A stretch of 64,000 nt of DNA from JADZAI01 sp047602465. GTDB taxonomy: Bacteria > Pseudomonadota > Alphaproteobacteria > Micropepsales > Micropepsaceae. Under the pieces are notes generated by a model. The model was not told the DNA's origin and ran no database searches. It saw only the letters and a list, made by a program, of their open reading frames with translations. The stretch's first letter is position 1. Each line of letters opens with the position of its first letter. Location: positions 310,001 through 374,000 of the forward strand of contig JASGHF010000002.1 of the NCBI GenBank assembly GCA_047602465.1. The letters are read 5' to 3'. Below, piece by piece: positions 24,390 to 33,351 of this stretch. The position numbers and the translations under genes are program-made.

Positions 24390-24659
24390 TCAGCCGCGCT
24401 TGTCCTCGTCGAGGCCGTGATCTTCGGCCTCGCCGAACTCATACGTGACCTGTTCGTCATAGCCGCGCCGGGCGGAATAGAAGACCAGCACCATCAGCAC
24501 CCCGCCCACCAGCATCGACACGACGATGCCGAGGACCAGCGCGATCGTTCCGTCGGTGCTGATTTCCGCATCGCCGAGGCTTTCCCAGACCCAGAACGCC
24601 CAGACGGACGCCCCCACCAGGATCGCGATCAGCGAGCCGACAAGGATCGTCCGTCCCAT
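24390..24659 (-). CDS. Small two-helix membrane protein in the SPFH/NfeD operon
   Basis: An 89-residue protein with hydrophobic segments at about 5-25 and 38-62 and a charged, acidic cytoplasmic tail. I recognise no family. It starts four bases after the nfeD-type gene and ends the operon, so it may be an accessory subunit of the SPFH-NfeD complex. Confidence 0.65.
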   Translation of the reverse strand: MGRTILVGSLIAILVGASVWAFWVWESLGDAEISTDGTIALVLGIVVSMLVGGVLMVLVFYSARRGYDEQVTYEFGEAEDHGLDEDKRG

Positions 24660-24663
24660 GGCG

Positions 24664-25128
24664 TCACGCCGCCCGGACGCGCAGCGTTGCGCCGTCTGCG
24701 CCGGTCACTTCCACCGCCGCACCCGGCGCCAGATCGCTGCCGTCGTCGCTGATCGCCTGCCAGCGCGTGTCGTCGATCAGGATCGGCCCGCGACCCGAAC
24801 GGAAGCCTTCCGCCACCACCGCGCGGCGGCCGGTATAGTTGCGCGTGCGCTGGTTGAGGTTCGAGGCCGCATCGCTCGTCTTGCCGCGGCGGTAGAACAT
24901 CGTCCAGATGACGGTCGACACCACCGACATCACGCCGAACACGGTGATCGCGATCTGCCATGACAGATCCGGCACGAAGAGCTTCAGCACGCCCACCGTC
25001 ACCGCCGCGATGCCCGGCCACAGGAAATAGAAGGTGGGCGTCACGATCTCGACGATCAGCAGGATCGAGCCGAACGCCAGCCAGTGCCAGTACGACATCT
25101 GGTCGATGAAGTTGATGACCTGATCCAT
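24664..25128 (-). CDS. NfeD-family membrane protein
   Basis: A 154-residue short-form NfeD protein: three to four membrane segments in residues 15-85 and a soluble OB-fold domain at the end (NYTGRRAVVAEGFRSGRGPI, then LAPGAAVEVTGADGATLRV). Short NfeD proteins accompany SPFH proteins and are thought to complete their membrane assemblies. The ATG is five bases after the SPFH stop, and an in-frame longer start is less likely. Confidence 0.87.
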   Translation of the reverse strand: MDQVINFIDQMSYWHWLAFGSILLIVEIVTPTFYFLWPGIAAVTVGVLKLFVPDLSWQIAITVFGVMSVVSTVIWTMFYRRGKTSDAASNLNQRTRNYTGRRAVVAEGFRSGRGPILIDDTRWQAISDDGSDLAPGAAVEVTGADGATLRVRAA

Positions 25129-25133
25129 TGCGC

Positions 25134-26141
25134 TCAACCCGCCGTGCCGCCGGTATTGCCGGACGTCCACTGCACGCGGTTGCGCGGGGCGCGCGGGGTC
25201 GAACCGCCGCCGCCGCCATCGCCGTCGCCGCCGCCCAGCGCCGCCTTGGCCAGTTCGCCGACACCGGCGATCGAACCGAGCAGGCCCGACATTTCGGCCG
25301 GCACGATCACGAATTTCTGGTTGGGGGCGCTCGCCAGCGTGCGGAACGCATCGACGTATTTCTGCGCGATGAAGTAGTTGATGGCCTGCACATCGCCCTC
25401 GGCGATCGCCTTCGACACCGCTTCGGTCGCCTTGGCTTCGGCTTCGGCCGCGCGTTCGCGGGCCTCGGCGTCACGGAAGGCCGATTCGCGCCGGCCTTCG
25501 GCTTCCAGGATCTGCGACTGCTTCTGGCCTTCGGCGCGCAGGATCGAGGCGGTCTTCTCGCCTTCCGCGCTGATCACCTCGGCGCGGCGTTCGCGCTCGG
25601 CCTTCATCTGGCGGTTCATCGAATCGATGATGTCCGACGGCGGGGTCAGATCCTTGATCTCGATACGCATGATCTTCACGCCCCACGGCCCCGTGGCGGC
25701 GTCCACCACGCGCAGCAGGCGCTCGTTGATCTCGTCGCGCTTCGACAGCACCTCGTCGAGGTCCATCGAGCCGATCACGGAACGGATATTCGTCTGCGCG
25801 AGGTTCGAGATCGCCCGCTCCAGATCCTTGATCTCATAGGCCGCGCGGGCGGCGTCGATGACCTGGTAGTACGAGATGCCGTCCGTCGTCACCATGGCGT
25901 TGTCCTTGGTGATCACGTCCTGGCGCGGAATTTCCAGCACCTGCTCCATCATGATCAGCTTGCGGCCGATCCGGTCATAGACGGGTACGATCAGATGCAG
26001 GCCCGGCGACAGCGTGCGCGTGTAGCGCCCGAACCGCTCCACCGTCCATTCCTGGCCCTGCGGCACCGTCTTCACGAAGCTGAAGACGACGATCAGCAGC
26101 AGCACAGCGAAGACGATATAGAAGATGTATTCCTGCTCCAT
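25134..26141 (-). CDS. SPFH/stomatin-type membrane protein (QmcA-like)
   Basis: A 335-residue member of the stomatin/prohibitin group: N-terminal membrane anchor (residues about 5-25), the SPFH domain (VPQGQEWTVERFGRYTRTLSPG onward, with IRSVIGSMDLDEVLSKRDEIN), then a long helical region rich in Ala, Glu and Arg, and a Gly-rich tail. These proteins form membrane cages or microdomains. I start at MEQEYIFYIV, which follows a GGGGAG ribosome-binding site; a start 27 codons upstream lacks support. First gene of a three-gene operon. Confidence 0.92.
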   Translation of the reverse strand: MEQEYIFYIVFAVLLLIVVFSFVKTVPQGQEWTVERFGRYTRTLSPGLHLIVPVYDRIGRKLIMMEQVLEIPRQDVITKDNAMVTTDGISYYQVIDAARAAYEIKDLERAISNLAQTNIRSVIGSMDLDEVLSKRDEINERLLRVVDAATGPWGVKIMRIEIKDLTPPSDIIDSMNRQMKAERERRAEVISAEGEKTASILRAEGQKQSQILEAEGRRESAFRDAEARERAAEAEAKATEAVSKAIAEGDVQAINYFIAQKYVDAFRTLASAPNQKFVIVPAEMSGLLGSIAGVGELAKAALGGGDGDGGGGGSTPRAPRNRVQWTSGNTGGTAG

Positions 26142-26274
26142 AACGCTGGTCTCCCCGAGATTGCGGCCCCAAGCCGGCGGCCATAAATGCGCCCGATTGA
26201 AGGCCGTGAGTAGCCTTGGCAATCAGTCTACACTGGTTTCCTTGCCGGGCGCATTGATTCGTAACGGAAACACC

Positions 26275-26910
26275 ATGGAAGAGATCATCCGTCGTCTTGC
26301 CACACGGCGCGCGCTGCTCACGGGCGCGGCCGCCTTCACCGTCGCTGCCTGCACATCGTCTGAAACGGGCCGCAACGTCGATACGCGCGACGGCCGCTCC
26401 GGCTATCCCGCCGACGAGCCGGTGACGCAGGAGTATCGCCAGGAGGAAATCCAGGGCGCGGTCGAGAATTTCTTCGGCGTCACGGCCCAGGCCTCCGCCG
26501 AGGTGGTGGAGCGCATCTTCGGCGATCTCGGCCGCCCGAACGCCTATATCGCGGGCGAGGAAGCCGCCGCTGCCGTCGCCCTTGGCCTGCGCTACGGCGA
26601 AGGCTGGCTCTACCGCCGCGGCCAGCAGCCGCGCCAGGTCTTCTGGACCGGACCCTCGCTCGGCATCGATCTCGGCATCAACGCCTCCAAGGTCTTCACG
26701 CTGGTCTATGATCTGCAGACCGTCGAACAGCTTTTCCAGCGCATTCCGGGCGTCGAGGGCAGCTATTATTTCATCGCCGGCATCGGCGTGAACTATCTGC
26801 GGGCAGGCAATGTCACGCTGGCGCCCATGCGCACCGGCATCGGCGCGCGCGCCGGCGTCAATGTCGGCTATCTGAACTTCACGCCGGAACGCGAGTGGGT
26901 GCCGCTCTAG
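26275..26910 (+). CDS. DUF1134 lipoprotein-like protein
   Basis: A 211-residue protein of an alphaproteobacterial family of unknown function. The conserved region QEEIQGAVENFFGVTAQAS to GVNYLRAGNVTLAPMRTGIG matches DUF1134. The N-terminus has a Tat-like RR at residues 11-12 and the hydrophobic stretch GAAAFTVAAC, which reads as a lipobox with Cys at about residue 24. It should thus be anchored on the periplasmic side of a membrane. Divergent from the SPFH operon with about 130 bases between them. Confidence 0.85.
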   Translation: MEEIIRRLATRRALLTGAAAFTVAACTSSETGRNVDTRDGRSGYPADEPVTQEYRQEEIQGAVENFFGVTAQASAEVVERIFGDLGRPNAYIAGEEAAAAVALGLRYGEGWLYRRGQQPRQVFWTGPSLGIDLGINASKVFTLVYDLQTVEQLFQRIPGVEGSYYFIAGIGVNYLRAGNVTLAPMRTGIGARAGVNVGYLNFTPEREWVPL

Positions 26911-26928
26911 CAGCGGCCCCGCTTCCGC

Positions 26929-27654
26929 TCAGATCAATCCCGCCGCCGCCGCCCTTGCGACCGCATGCGTGCGCGTCGTCGCATCCAGCTTGCGGCGGGC
27001 GTTGTCGACATGGAAGCGCACCGTCGCCTGCGAGAGGTTGAGGATCACCGAAATCTCCCAGTCCGACTTTCCCGCCGCGACATAGGCGAGGCAGTCATAC
27101 TCGCGCCCGGTCAGCTTCGGCGCGGTCGCCGGCGGCGTGCCGCACAGCAGCGCTGTCCGCTCGGCCAGCGTCAGCCCGGCGGCGCGCACCACCGTCTTCT
27201 CCATCGGCGAAAGCTCCAGCCGTTCGAACGTCATCGCCAGCGACGAGACCTGCCGCCCCCGGCCATAGACGACGACGCCCATGCCTTCGTTGATGCCGCC
27301 CTCGCTGAAGGCCTCCCAATAGGTGCCGTGCCGCTCACGTGGCGCGAGGTCGGAGTAGAGGAAATACCCCCGCCGCTCCCGCAGCGCGCCCAGCATGGGA
27401 TTTTCGGTAAAGCAGATATAGCGGAAGCCCGGCGTGCCGGCCCAGTCGGCCGGCCAGATCGTCGCAACGCCGCCGCCGGCCTTCCAGATGCTGTCGGAAT
27501 CGATCGGCCCTTCGGGCATCTGGTAGACGCGCGTGCCAAGCCCGGTCAGCCCATAGGGCTTCAGCGTATCGGCGAATGAAACGGCGGCGGCCTGCGGGTC
27601 ATCTGTCCGCGCGAAGGCGTCGATATGTCCGGCCAGATCGTCGATGAGCGCCAC
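26929..27654 (-). CDS. LuxR-family regulator with autoinducer-binding-like domain (solo)
   Basis: A 241-residue protein: an N-terminal domain of the autoinducer-binding type (residues about 1-165) and a C-terminal LuxR helix-turn-helix (LTGREYDCLAYVAAGKSDWE, then QATVRFHVDNARRKLDA). No luxI-type synthase is encoded in this window, so it may sense an external or different ligand. I chose the GTG that gives the usual length of about 240 residues, with AGAGG upstream; a GTG 35 codons earlier is also open. Its targets are unknown. Confidence 0.8.
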   Translation of the reverse strand: MALIDDLAGHIDAFARTDDPQAAAVSFADTLKPYGLTGLGTRVYQMPEGPIDSDSIWKAGGGVATIWPADWAGTPGFRYICFTENPMLGALRERRGYFLYSDLAPRERHGTYWEAFSEGGINEGMGVVVYGRGRQVSSLAMTFERLELSPMEKTVVRAAGLTLAERTALLCGTPPATAPKLTGREYDCLAYVAAGKSDWEISVILNLSQATVRFHVDNARRKLDATTRTHAVARAAAAGLI

Positions 27655-27816
27655 GGCCCGCCTCTTTGAAGAGCCGGACAAATATGCGCCGTCCCGCCGC
27701 AGCCGCAAGGTCCGGCGCTCAAAGACCGTTACCGGCCGCGTCCATTGGAACGCCCGCACGAGCCGACACCCTGGCCGCCGGCTGGGGAACCTGTCGGATT
27801 GGGGAGGTTGCGCCCC

Positions 27817-28782
27817 TTACGGGCGGGCGGGACGGCCTTCGCCGGCCGCCGCCGCCGGCGCGACCTTTTCCATCGACCCGATCGGCGGCATCAGCAGCAG
27901 CAGCGCCGAGGCGACATAGATCGACGAATACGTGCCCAGCACCACGCCGAACAGGATCGCCACCGAAAAGCCGTACAGCGCATCGCCGCCGAACAGCACC
28001 AGCGGAATGACCGACAGCGCCACGCAGACCGACGTCATCACCGTGCGCGCCAGCGTCTGGTTGGTCGACAGGTTGATGAGTTCGCCCAGCGGCATGCGCT
28101 TGTACTTGCGGCGGTTCTCACGGATGCGGTCGAAGATGATGACGGTATCGTTGACCGAGTAACCGGCCAGCGTCAGCAGCGCCGCGACGGCGTTGAGGTC
28201 GAAATCCAGCTGCGTCACCGCGAAGAAACCGGCCGTCACGATCACGTCGTGGAAGGTCGCGATGAAGGCCGCGACGCCGAACTGCCATTCGAAACGCAGC
28301 GCCACATAGGCCGCGACCATGGCGATCGCCAGCAGACAGGCCAGCACGCCGTTATTGAACAGCTCTTCCGAAACCTTCGGACCCACCGTCTCCGCCTTGC
28401 GGATTTCATAGTCGGGGCCGAGCGCATCGGTGACCTTCTTCACCACCGCCTGTTCGTTGCCCGTCGTCTCTTCCGTCGGCTGCACGCGGATCGAAACATT
28501 GGTCGGCTCGCCGCCCACCGTGTCGCCAAAGGTCTGGATGATGGCGTCGGGCAGGCCGACTTCGGCGAAGTGCGAGCGCACCGCGCCGACATCGATCGTG
28601 CCCTGCTTCCTGTGCGCGTCCACCGTGACGCCGCCCGTGAAGTCGATGCCCAGGTTGAAGCCCTGGAACCAGATCGCGAAGACCGTGATCACCATCGTCA
28701 GCGCGGTGACGCTGAAGCCCAGCCAACGCCAGCCGACGAAATCGATCTTCGTATTATTGGGGACGAGACGCAGATGGCGCAT
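27817..28782 (-). CDS. secF: Protein translocase subunit SecF
   Basis: Membrane subunit that uses the proton motive force to help late steps of Sec translocation. The 321 residues show the first helix, the SecD/F motif LGIDFTGGVTV (about residue 50), a periplasmic domain and five further helices with FHDVIVTAGFFA and NDTVIIFDRIREN. The length is usual. SecD normally precedes SecF, but no secD lies upstream here: 81 bases separate this start from the divergent hrpB gene. Confidence 0.95.
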   Translation of the reverse strand: MRHLRLVPNNTKIDFVGWRWLGFSVTALTMVITVFAIWFQGFNLGIDFTGGVTVDAHRKQGTIDVGAVRSHFAEVGLPDAIIQTFGDTVGGEPTNVSIRVQPTEETTGNEQAVVKKVTDALGPDYEIRKAETVGPKVSEELFNNGVLACLLAIAMVAAYVALRFEWQFGVAAFIATFHDVIVTAGFFAVTQLDFDLNAVAALLTLAGYSVNDTVIIFDRIRENRRKYKRMPLGELINLSTNQTLARTVMTSVCVALSVIPLVLFGGDALYGFSVAILFGVVLGTYSSIYVASALLLLMPPIGSMEKVAPAAAAGEGRPARP

Positions 28783-28863
28783 TAAAGAGACTCTTGGGCC
28801 TGACAGGCCGGAAAACCGGCTGACGGCAGATAGAGGACCGCCGGGGGGATCGCAAGGGCGCGC

Positions 28864-31359
28864 GTGACGTTAGGGCAGGATCTACCCGTCTTCGAGGCGA
28901 TTCCGGCGCTGAAAACGGCCTTTCGCGCCGGTCACGCCGCCGTGCTCGAAGCCCCGCCCGGGGCCGGCAAGACGACGCTGGTGCCGCTCGCCCTGAAGGA
29001 CGAGCCATGGGCGGCCGGCAAAACCATCCTGATGCTCGAACCGCGCCGCATCGCCGCCCGCGCCAGCGCCCACCGCATGGCCGAGATGCTGGGCGAGCAG
29101 GCCGGCGCGACGGTCGGCTACCGCGTCCGCCACGAATCGAAAATCGGCCCCGCCACCCGCATTGAGGTGGTGACAGAGGCGCTCCTCACCCGCCGCCTTC
29201 AGCACGACCCTGAACTCCGGGGCGTCGCCCTCGTCATCTTCGACGAATTCCACGAACGCAGCCTCGACGCCGATCTCGCCCTCGCCCTCGCGCTGGAATG
29301 CCAAAGCGCGCTCCGCCCAGATCTGCGCCTTCTCGTCATGTCGGCGACGCTCGATGGCGGCCGCGTGGCGAAGCTCCTGCACGATGCGCCCGTCATCCGT
29401 TCCGAGGGGCGCATCTTCCCCATCGAGACGATCTACGCGCCGCCCGCCGAAACGCGCGACACCGGCGCAGCCGTCGCCGCCGCCATCCGCCGCGCCTTGC
29501 GTGAAAGCGAAGGCGGGCTGCTCGCCTTCCTGCCCGGCGAAGCCGAAATCCGTTCCGCCGAACGCGCGCTCGCCGGTCTGCCTCCCGGCCAGATCGTCGT
29601 GCCGCTCTATGGCAATCTCTCTTTCGAGGCCCAGAAGGCGGCCATCGCGCCCGCGCCACCCGGCGCGCGCCGGATCGTGCTTGCGACCGCCATCGCCGAA
29701 ACCTCGCTCACCATTCCCGACATCCGCGTCGTGGTGGATAGCGGCCTGGCGCGCGGCCCCCGCTTCGATCCCGCCAGCGGCATGACGCGCCTCGTCACCA
29801 CACGTCTCGCCCTCGCCTCCGCCGATCAGCGCCGCGGCCGTGCGGGCCGCATCGCGCCCGGCCGCTGCTACCGCCTGTGGAGCGAGGAATCCCATCGCGC
29901 GCTCGCGCCCTTCGCGCCGCCCGAAATCGCCGTCGCCGATCTTGCCCCCTTCGCGCTCGATCTGGCGGCCTGGGGCGATTCCAGCCCCGCCGCCTACGCC
30001 CTGCTCGATCCGCCGCCCGCCGCCGCCTACGCCCAGGCGCTCGATCTCCTCCGCGATCTCGACGCGCTGGATGCGCAGAACCGCATCACGCCGCACGGCC
30101 GCGCCATGAACGCGCTCGGCCTCCATCCGCGCCTCGCTCACATGATGCTGCGCGCCAAAGCCACGGGCGACGGCGCCACCGCCGCCGCGCTCGCAGGCCT
30201 TCTTTCCGAACGCGACATTCTCCGACCGGACCGCGACCGCCCCGATGCCGATCTCCGCGCCCGCCTGCATGCCTTCGAACGCGGCGACCCGCGCGCCGAT
30301 CGCGGCGCCCTCGCCCGCGCGCGCGAAAATGCAAGGCAGTGGTCACGGCAGGCCGGCATCCCGCGCGGCGACATCGACGACGCGCTGACCGGCCGCCTCC
30401 TCGCCCTCGCCTATCCCGACCGCGTCGCCCAGCGGCGCGGCCCGCGCGGCAGCTTCCGCCTCGCCAATGGCCGCGGCGCCCTGCTGCCGCAGGAAGATGC
30501 GCTCGCAGGGGCCGACTTCCTCGCCATCGGGGCCGTCGATCAGGGCGCCGAGAACGCCCGCATCTTCCTCGCCGCCCCCCTCACCCGCGCCGATATCGAC
30601 GCCGCCTTCGCCGGTCACATCGAAACCACCGATGAAGTCGTCTGGGACGCCCGCTCACAGGCCGTCGCCGCCCGCCGCGTCACGCGCCTCGGTGCGCTTG
30701 TCCTCGATGAACGCAAAGACGCCGCCGCCGCGCCCGAGGCTCTGCGCGCCGCCATGCTCGACGGCATCCGCCAGTCATCGCTCGCGCTTCTTCCGTGGAC
30801 GGACGACCTCCGCCAGATCCAACACCGCGCCGCGCTCCTGCGCCGCCTCGACGGCGGCGACACCGACATCGCCGATCTCTCCGGCGCCGCCCTCCTCGCA
30901 GAGCTGGACGACTGGCTCGGCCCCTTCCTCGACGGCGTCACCCGGGCCGCGCACCTCCAGCGCCTCGATCTCCGCGCCGCGCTCCACGCCCGCCTCGGCT
31001 GGCAGGCCGTGCGCCGCCTAGACGCCGAAGCGCCGACGCATCTCACCGTCCCCACCGGCTCCAGCCACCAGCTCGACTATGAAACCGGCGAACCCGTCCT
31101 CGCCGTCCGCCTCCAGGAAATGTTCGGCGAGGCGAAAACCCCCGCCATCGCGCGCGGCAGGATGCCGGTCACCCTGCATCTCCTCTCGCCCGCCCGCCGC
31201 CCGGTTCAGGTCACGAAAGACCTCGCCGGCTTCTGGGCGCGCTCCTATGTCGACGTGAAGAAAGACCTCAAGGGCCGCTACCCCAAACACCGCTGGCCCG
31301 ACGACCCGCTGGCGGCCCAGCCCACCACCCGCGCCAAACGCCCGGGCGAGCAGGACTAG
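28864..31359 (+). CDS. hrpB: ATP-dependent helicase HrpB
   Basis: DEAH-type helicase of 831 residues. Walker A is APPGAGKTTL (about residue 32), motif II is VIFDEFHERSLDAD (DEFH, residue about 124), motif III SATL, and motif VI QRRGRAGR. The C-terminal half carries the HrpB-specific domain ending in the region PVQVTKDLAGFWARSYVDVKKDLKGRYPKH (quoted here only to locate it near residues 780-810). GTG start. The substrate of HrpB is not settled. The gene stands alone. Confidence 0.93.
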   Translation: MTLGQDLPVFEAIPALKTAFRAGHAAVLEAPPGAGKTTLVPLALKDEPWAAGKTILMLEPRRIAARASAHRMAEMLGEQAGATVGYRVRHESKIGPATRIEVVTEALLTRRLQHDPELRGVALVIFDEFHERSLDADLALALALECQSALRPDLRLLVMSATLDGGRVAKLLHDAPVIRSEGRIFPIETIYAPPAETRDTGAAVAAAIRRALRESEGGLLAFLPGEAEIRSAERALAGLPPGQIVVPLYGNLSFEAQKAAIAPAPPGARRIVLATAIAETSLTIPDIRVVVDSGLARGPRFDPASGMTRLVTTRLALASADQRRGRAGRIAPGRCYRLWSEESHRALAPFAPPEIAVADLAPFALDLAAWGDSSPAAYALLDPPPAAAYAQALDLLRDLDALDAQNRITPHGRAMNALGLHPRLAHMMLRAKATGDGATAAALAGLLSERDILRPDRDRPDADLRARLHAFERGDPRADRGALARARENARQWSRQAGIPRGDIDDALTGRLLALAYPDRVAQRRGPRGSFRLANGRGALLPQEDALAGADFLAIGAVDQGAENARIFLAAPLTRADIDAAFAGHIETTDEVVWDARSQAVAARRVTRLGALVLDERKDAAAAPEALRAAMLDGIRQSSLALLPWTDDLRQIQHRAALLRRLDGGDTDIADLSGAALLAELDDWLGPFLDGVTRAAHLQRLDLRAALHARLGWQAVRRLDAEAPTHLTVPTGSSHQLDYETGEPVLAVRLQEMFGEAKTPAIARGRMPVTLHLLSPARRPVQVTKDLAGFWARSYVDVKKDLKGRYPKHRWPDDPLAAQPTTRAKRPGEQD

Positions 31360-31483
31360 GCTGTCGGCCTTTTCCGCGACCAATCACACGCAACGCTCAG
31401 CACGCTGAATCTTCAGCGGCTTGTGAGGAGCGTAGACCGACGATGTCCTCTTAGAACGGGCTTGTCCGGTTCCCTGCGGAACG

Positions 31484-31726
31484 TCACCACAAGCGCTTGT
31501 TGGCGAACGCATGGCCCGATCCGGATTTCAGATAGCGCTCAAAGGCTTCTGCCTTGGCCTGCTCCGAGAAACTGACATAGGTCACGAGGCGCCAGGGACG
31601 AAATTTGGACGTGTGCAGAGACTTGCCTCCGTCATGCTCTTTGAGGCGGCGACGCAGATCTCCTGTCAGACCGACATATCGCTGTCCATCGGCGGCAAGA
31701 CTTTCGATGAGATAGACGTAGAACAT
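31484..31726 (-). CDS. GIY-YIG nuclease-like protein
   Basis: An 80-residue single-domain GIY-YIG protein: FYVYLIESLAADGQRYVGLT holds the two strand motifs (here VYL and YVG), RRRLKEHDGGKS follows, and an acidic residue sits in KAEAFERYLKSGSGHAF. Small stand-alone proteins of this UPF0213/YhbQ-like type are common and of unclear role. The ATG is chosen because GGAGGA lies just upstream. Codon use is less GC-biased than that of its neighbours. Confidence 0.82.
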   Translation of the reverse strand: MFYVYLIESLAADGQRYVGLTGDLRRRLKEHDGGKSLHTSKFRPWRLVTYVSFSEQAKAEAFERYLKSGSGHAFANKRLW

Positions 31727-31816
31727 TGAGGTCCTCCTTCGCCGAGGCTTCGGAGGACATCCTGCTTCGATCAATGATCTGGACAAGTCCTGCGAAGCGC
31801 AAAGCGCGAAGCAGGA

Positions 31817-31891
31817 TGGCGGGGCCTACGGGAATCGAACCCGTCTTTGCAACGTGAGAGGCTGCCGTCCTAACCGATAGACGAAGGCCCC
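31817..31891 (-). tRNA. tRNA-Glu (anticodon CTC)
   Basis: A cloverleaf can be drawn on the minus strand: acceptor stem GGGGCCT/AGGCCCC, T-arm GACGGGTTCGATTCCCGT, and an anticodon arm GCAGC-CTCTCAC-GTTGC in which the seven-base loop gives anticodon CTC. The discriminator G is followed by an encoded CCA. Length is 75 bases including CCA. Confidence 0.93.
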
Positions 31892-31931
31892 CTGCCGGGA
31901 GGCGGGTCTATACAGACCCCTGCCCCCAGGA

Positions 31932-32345
31932 TCAAGGCGCGCCTTCCGGCTTCAGCCTGATCCGCGAGATCACCCGGTTCTCCGCCGTGTTCACCACGAT
32001 CACCTCATCCCCGCCCGGCGAGCGCACATGCAGCGCCACCAGCGGGCCGTCTCCGGTGATCGTGTAGATCGCCGCGTCGCGCGGCACGGTCACGTCCAGC
32101 GGCGTCACCGGCCCTGCGGGACCGGCCGGCGCAGGCGCGGTTTCGACCTTGGGAACCGATGCCACCGGATTGCCGCCATCCCGGCTCAGCGCCGGTTCCT
32201 TCTTGTGCCAGCCGAGCAGCAGCCCGACGACCAGCAGCACCGTCATCACCACGATGGCGGCGCCCAGGCCGAACACCAGCGCCCGGATCGCCGGGTTCGG
32301 CGCTTGAGGCGTCTCGTCATCCGGCGTAGTGCGTGGCTCGCTCAT
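31932..32345 (-). CDS. Hypothetical single-pass membrane protein
   Basis: A 137-residue protein with one membrane helix (about 22-46), a Pro/Ala-rich linker and a C-terminal extracytoplasmic beta-rich part (VPRDAAIYTITGDGPLVALH). I do not recognise the family. Its ATG overlaps head to head with the ATG of the pseudouridine synthase gene in the four bases CATG, so each gene's ribosome-binding site lies in the other's coding sequence. GGGAG precedes this start. Confidence 0.65.
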   Translation of the reverse strand: MSEPRTTPDDETPQAPNPAIRALVFGLGAAIVVMTVLLVVGLLLGWHKKEPALSRDGGNPVASVPKVETAPAPAGPAGPVTPLDVTVPRDAAIYTITGDGPLVALHVRSPGGDEVIVVNTAENRVISRIRLKPEGAP

Positions 32346-33351
32346 GGCATCCGAACTCCCTTTTCAGACGCGCACGCTCACCGTCGAAGCGACCCCGGCC
32401 GAAACCGGCGAGCGGCTCGACCGCGTTCTGGTGCGCGGCGCGGGGGCCGAATTGTCGCGCGCCCGCATCCAGGCCCTGATGGCCGAGGGCGCGGTCACAG
32501 GCCCCGAGGGGGTGATAGGGGACGCGAGCCGAAGGGTCAAAGCGGGCGAGACGTTCCACGTCGCCATCCCGGCCCCGGTCGCGGCCATACCGCAGGCGCA
32601 GGACATCCCGCTCGACATCGTATTCGAGGACAGGCACCTCATCATCATCAACAAGCCGGCGGGCCTCGTGGTTCACCCGGCGGCGGGCAATCCCGACGGC
32701 ACGCTGGTCAACGCCCTGCTCCACCATTGCGGCGGCTCGCTTGCCGGCATTGGCGGCGAAATCCGCCCCGGCATCGTCCACCGCATCGACAAGGACACCT
32801 CCGGCCTTCTCGTCGTCGCCAAGGACGAGAAAACGCTCGGCTCCCTCGGCAAGATGTTCGCCGCCCACGCGATCGAGCGCATGTATGTCGCCTTCATCCG
32901 CGGCGCGCCGTTCAAGCGCGAAGGCCGCATCGAGGGCGATATCGGCCGCAGCCATTTCGAACGCACCAAGATGGTCGTGCGCCCCGGCGGCAAACCCGCC
33001 GTCACGCATTACGAGGTACAGGCGAAATACGGCTCGCCCCTCGCGCCCATCGCGGCCAAGGTCCATTGCCGCCTTGAAACCGGACGCACCCACCAGATCC
33101 GCGTCCACATGACCCATATCGGCCACCCGCTGATCGGCGACCCGTCCTATGGCCGCAGCCGCACCGCCCCGGCCGCGAAAAAGGGCATCCCCCAGGAAAC
33201 CCTCGACGCCATCGACGGCTTCCCCCGCCAGGCGCTGCACGCGGCGGTTCTCGGCTTTCAGCACCCCGCCACCCACAAGACCATCCGCTTTGAAGCCCCC
33301 CTCCCGGACGACCTGATCACCCTGGAAAAGGCGCTGCAGGCCGCGAACTAG
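32344..33351 (+). CDS. RluA/RluD-family pseudouridine synthase
   Basis: Converts uridine to pseudouridine in large-subunit rRNA. The 335 residues comprise an S4-like N-terminal domain (ERLDRVLVRGAGAELSRARI, residues about 25-85) and the catalytic domain with the motif HRIDKDTSGLLVVAK, where the Asp is the nucleophile (about residue 147). The S4 domain and this motif favour RluD, acting on helix 69 of 23S rRNA. The exact target cannot be fixed by sequence reading. Confidence 0.92.
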   Translation: MASELPFQTRTLTVEATPAETGERLDRVLVRGAGAELSRARIQALMAEGAVTGPEGVIGDASRRVKAGETFHVAIPAPVAAIPQAQDIPLDIVFEDRHLIIINKPAGLVVHPAAGNPDGTLVNALLHHCGGSLAGIGGEIRPGIVHRIDKDTSGLLVVAKDEKTLGSLGKMFAAHAIERMYVAFIRGAPFKREGRIEGDIGRSHFERTKMVVRPGGKPAVTHYEVQAKYGSPLAPIAAKVHCRLETGRTHQIRVHMTHIGHPLIGDPSYGRSRTAPAAKKGIPQETLDAIDGFPRQALHAAVLGFQHPATHKTIRFEAPLPDDLITLEKALQAAN

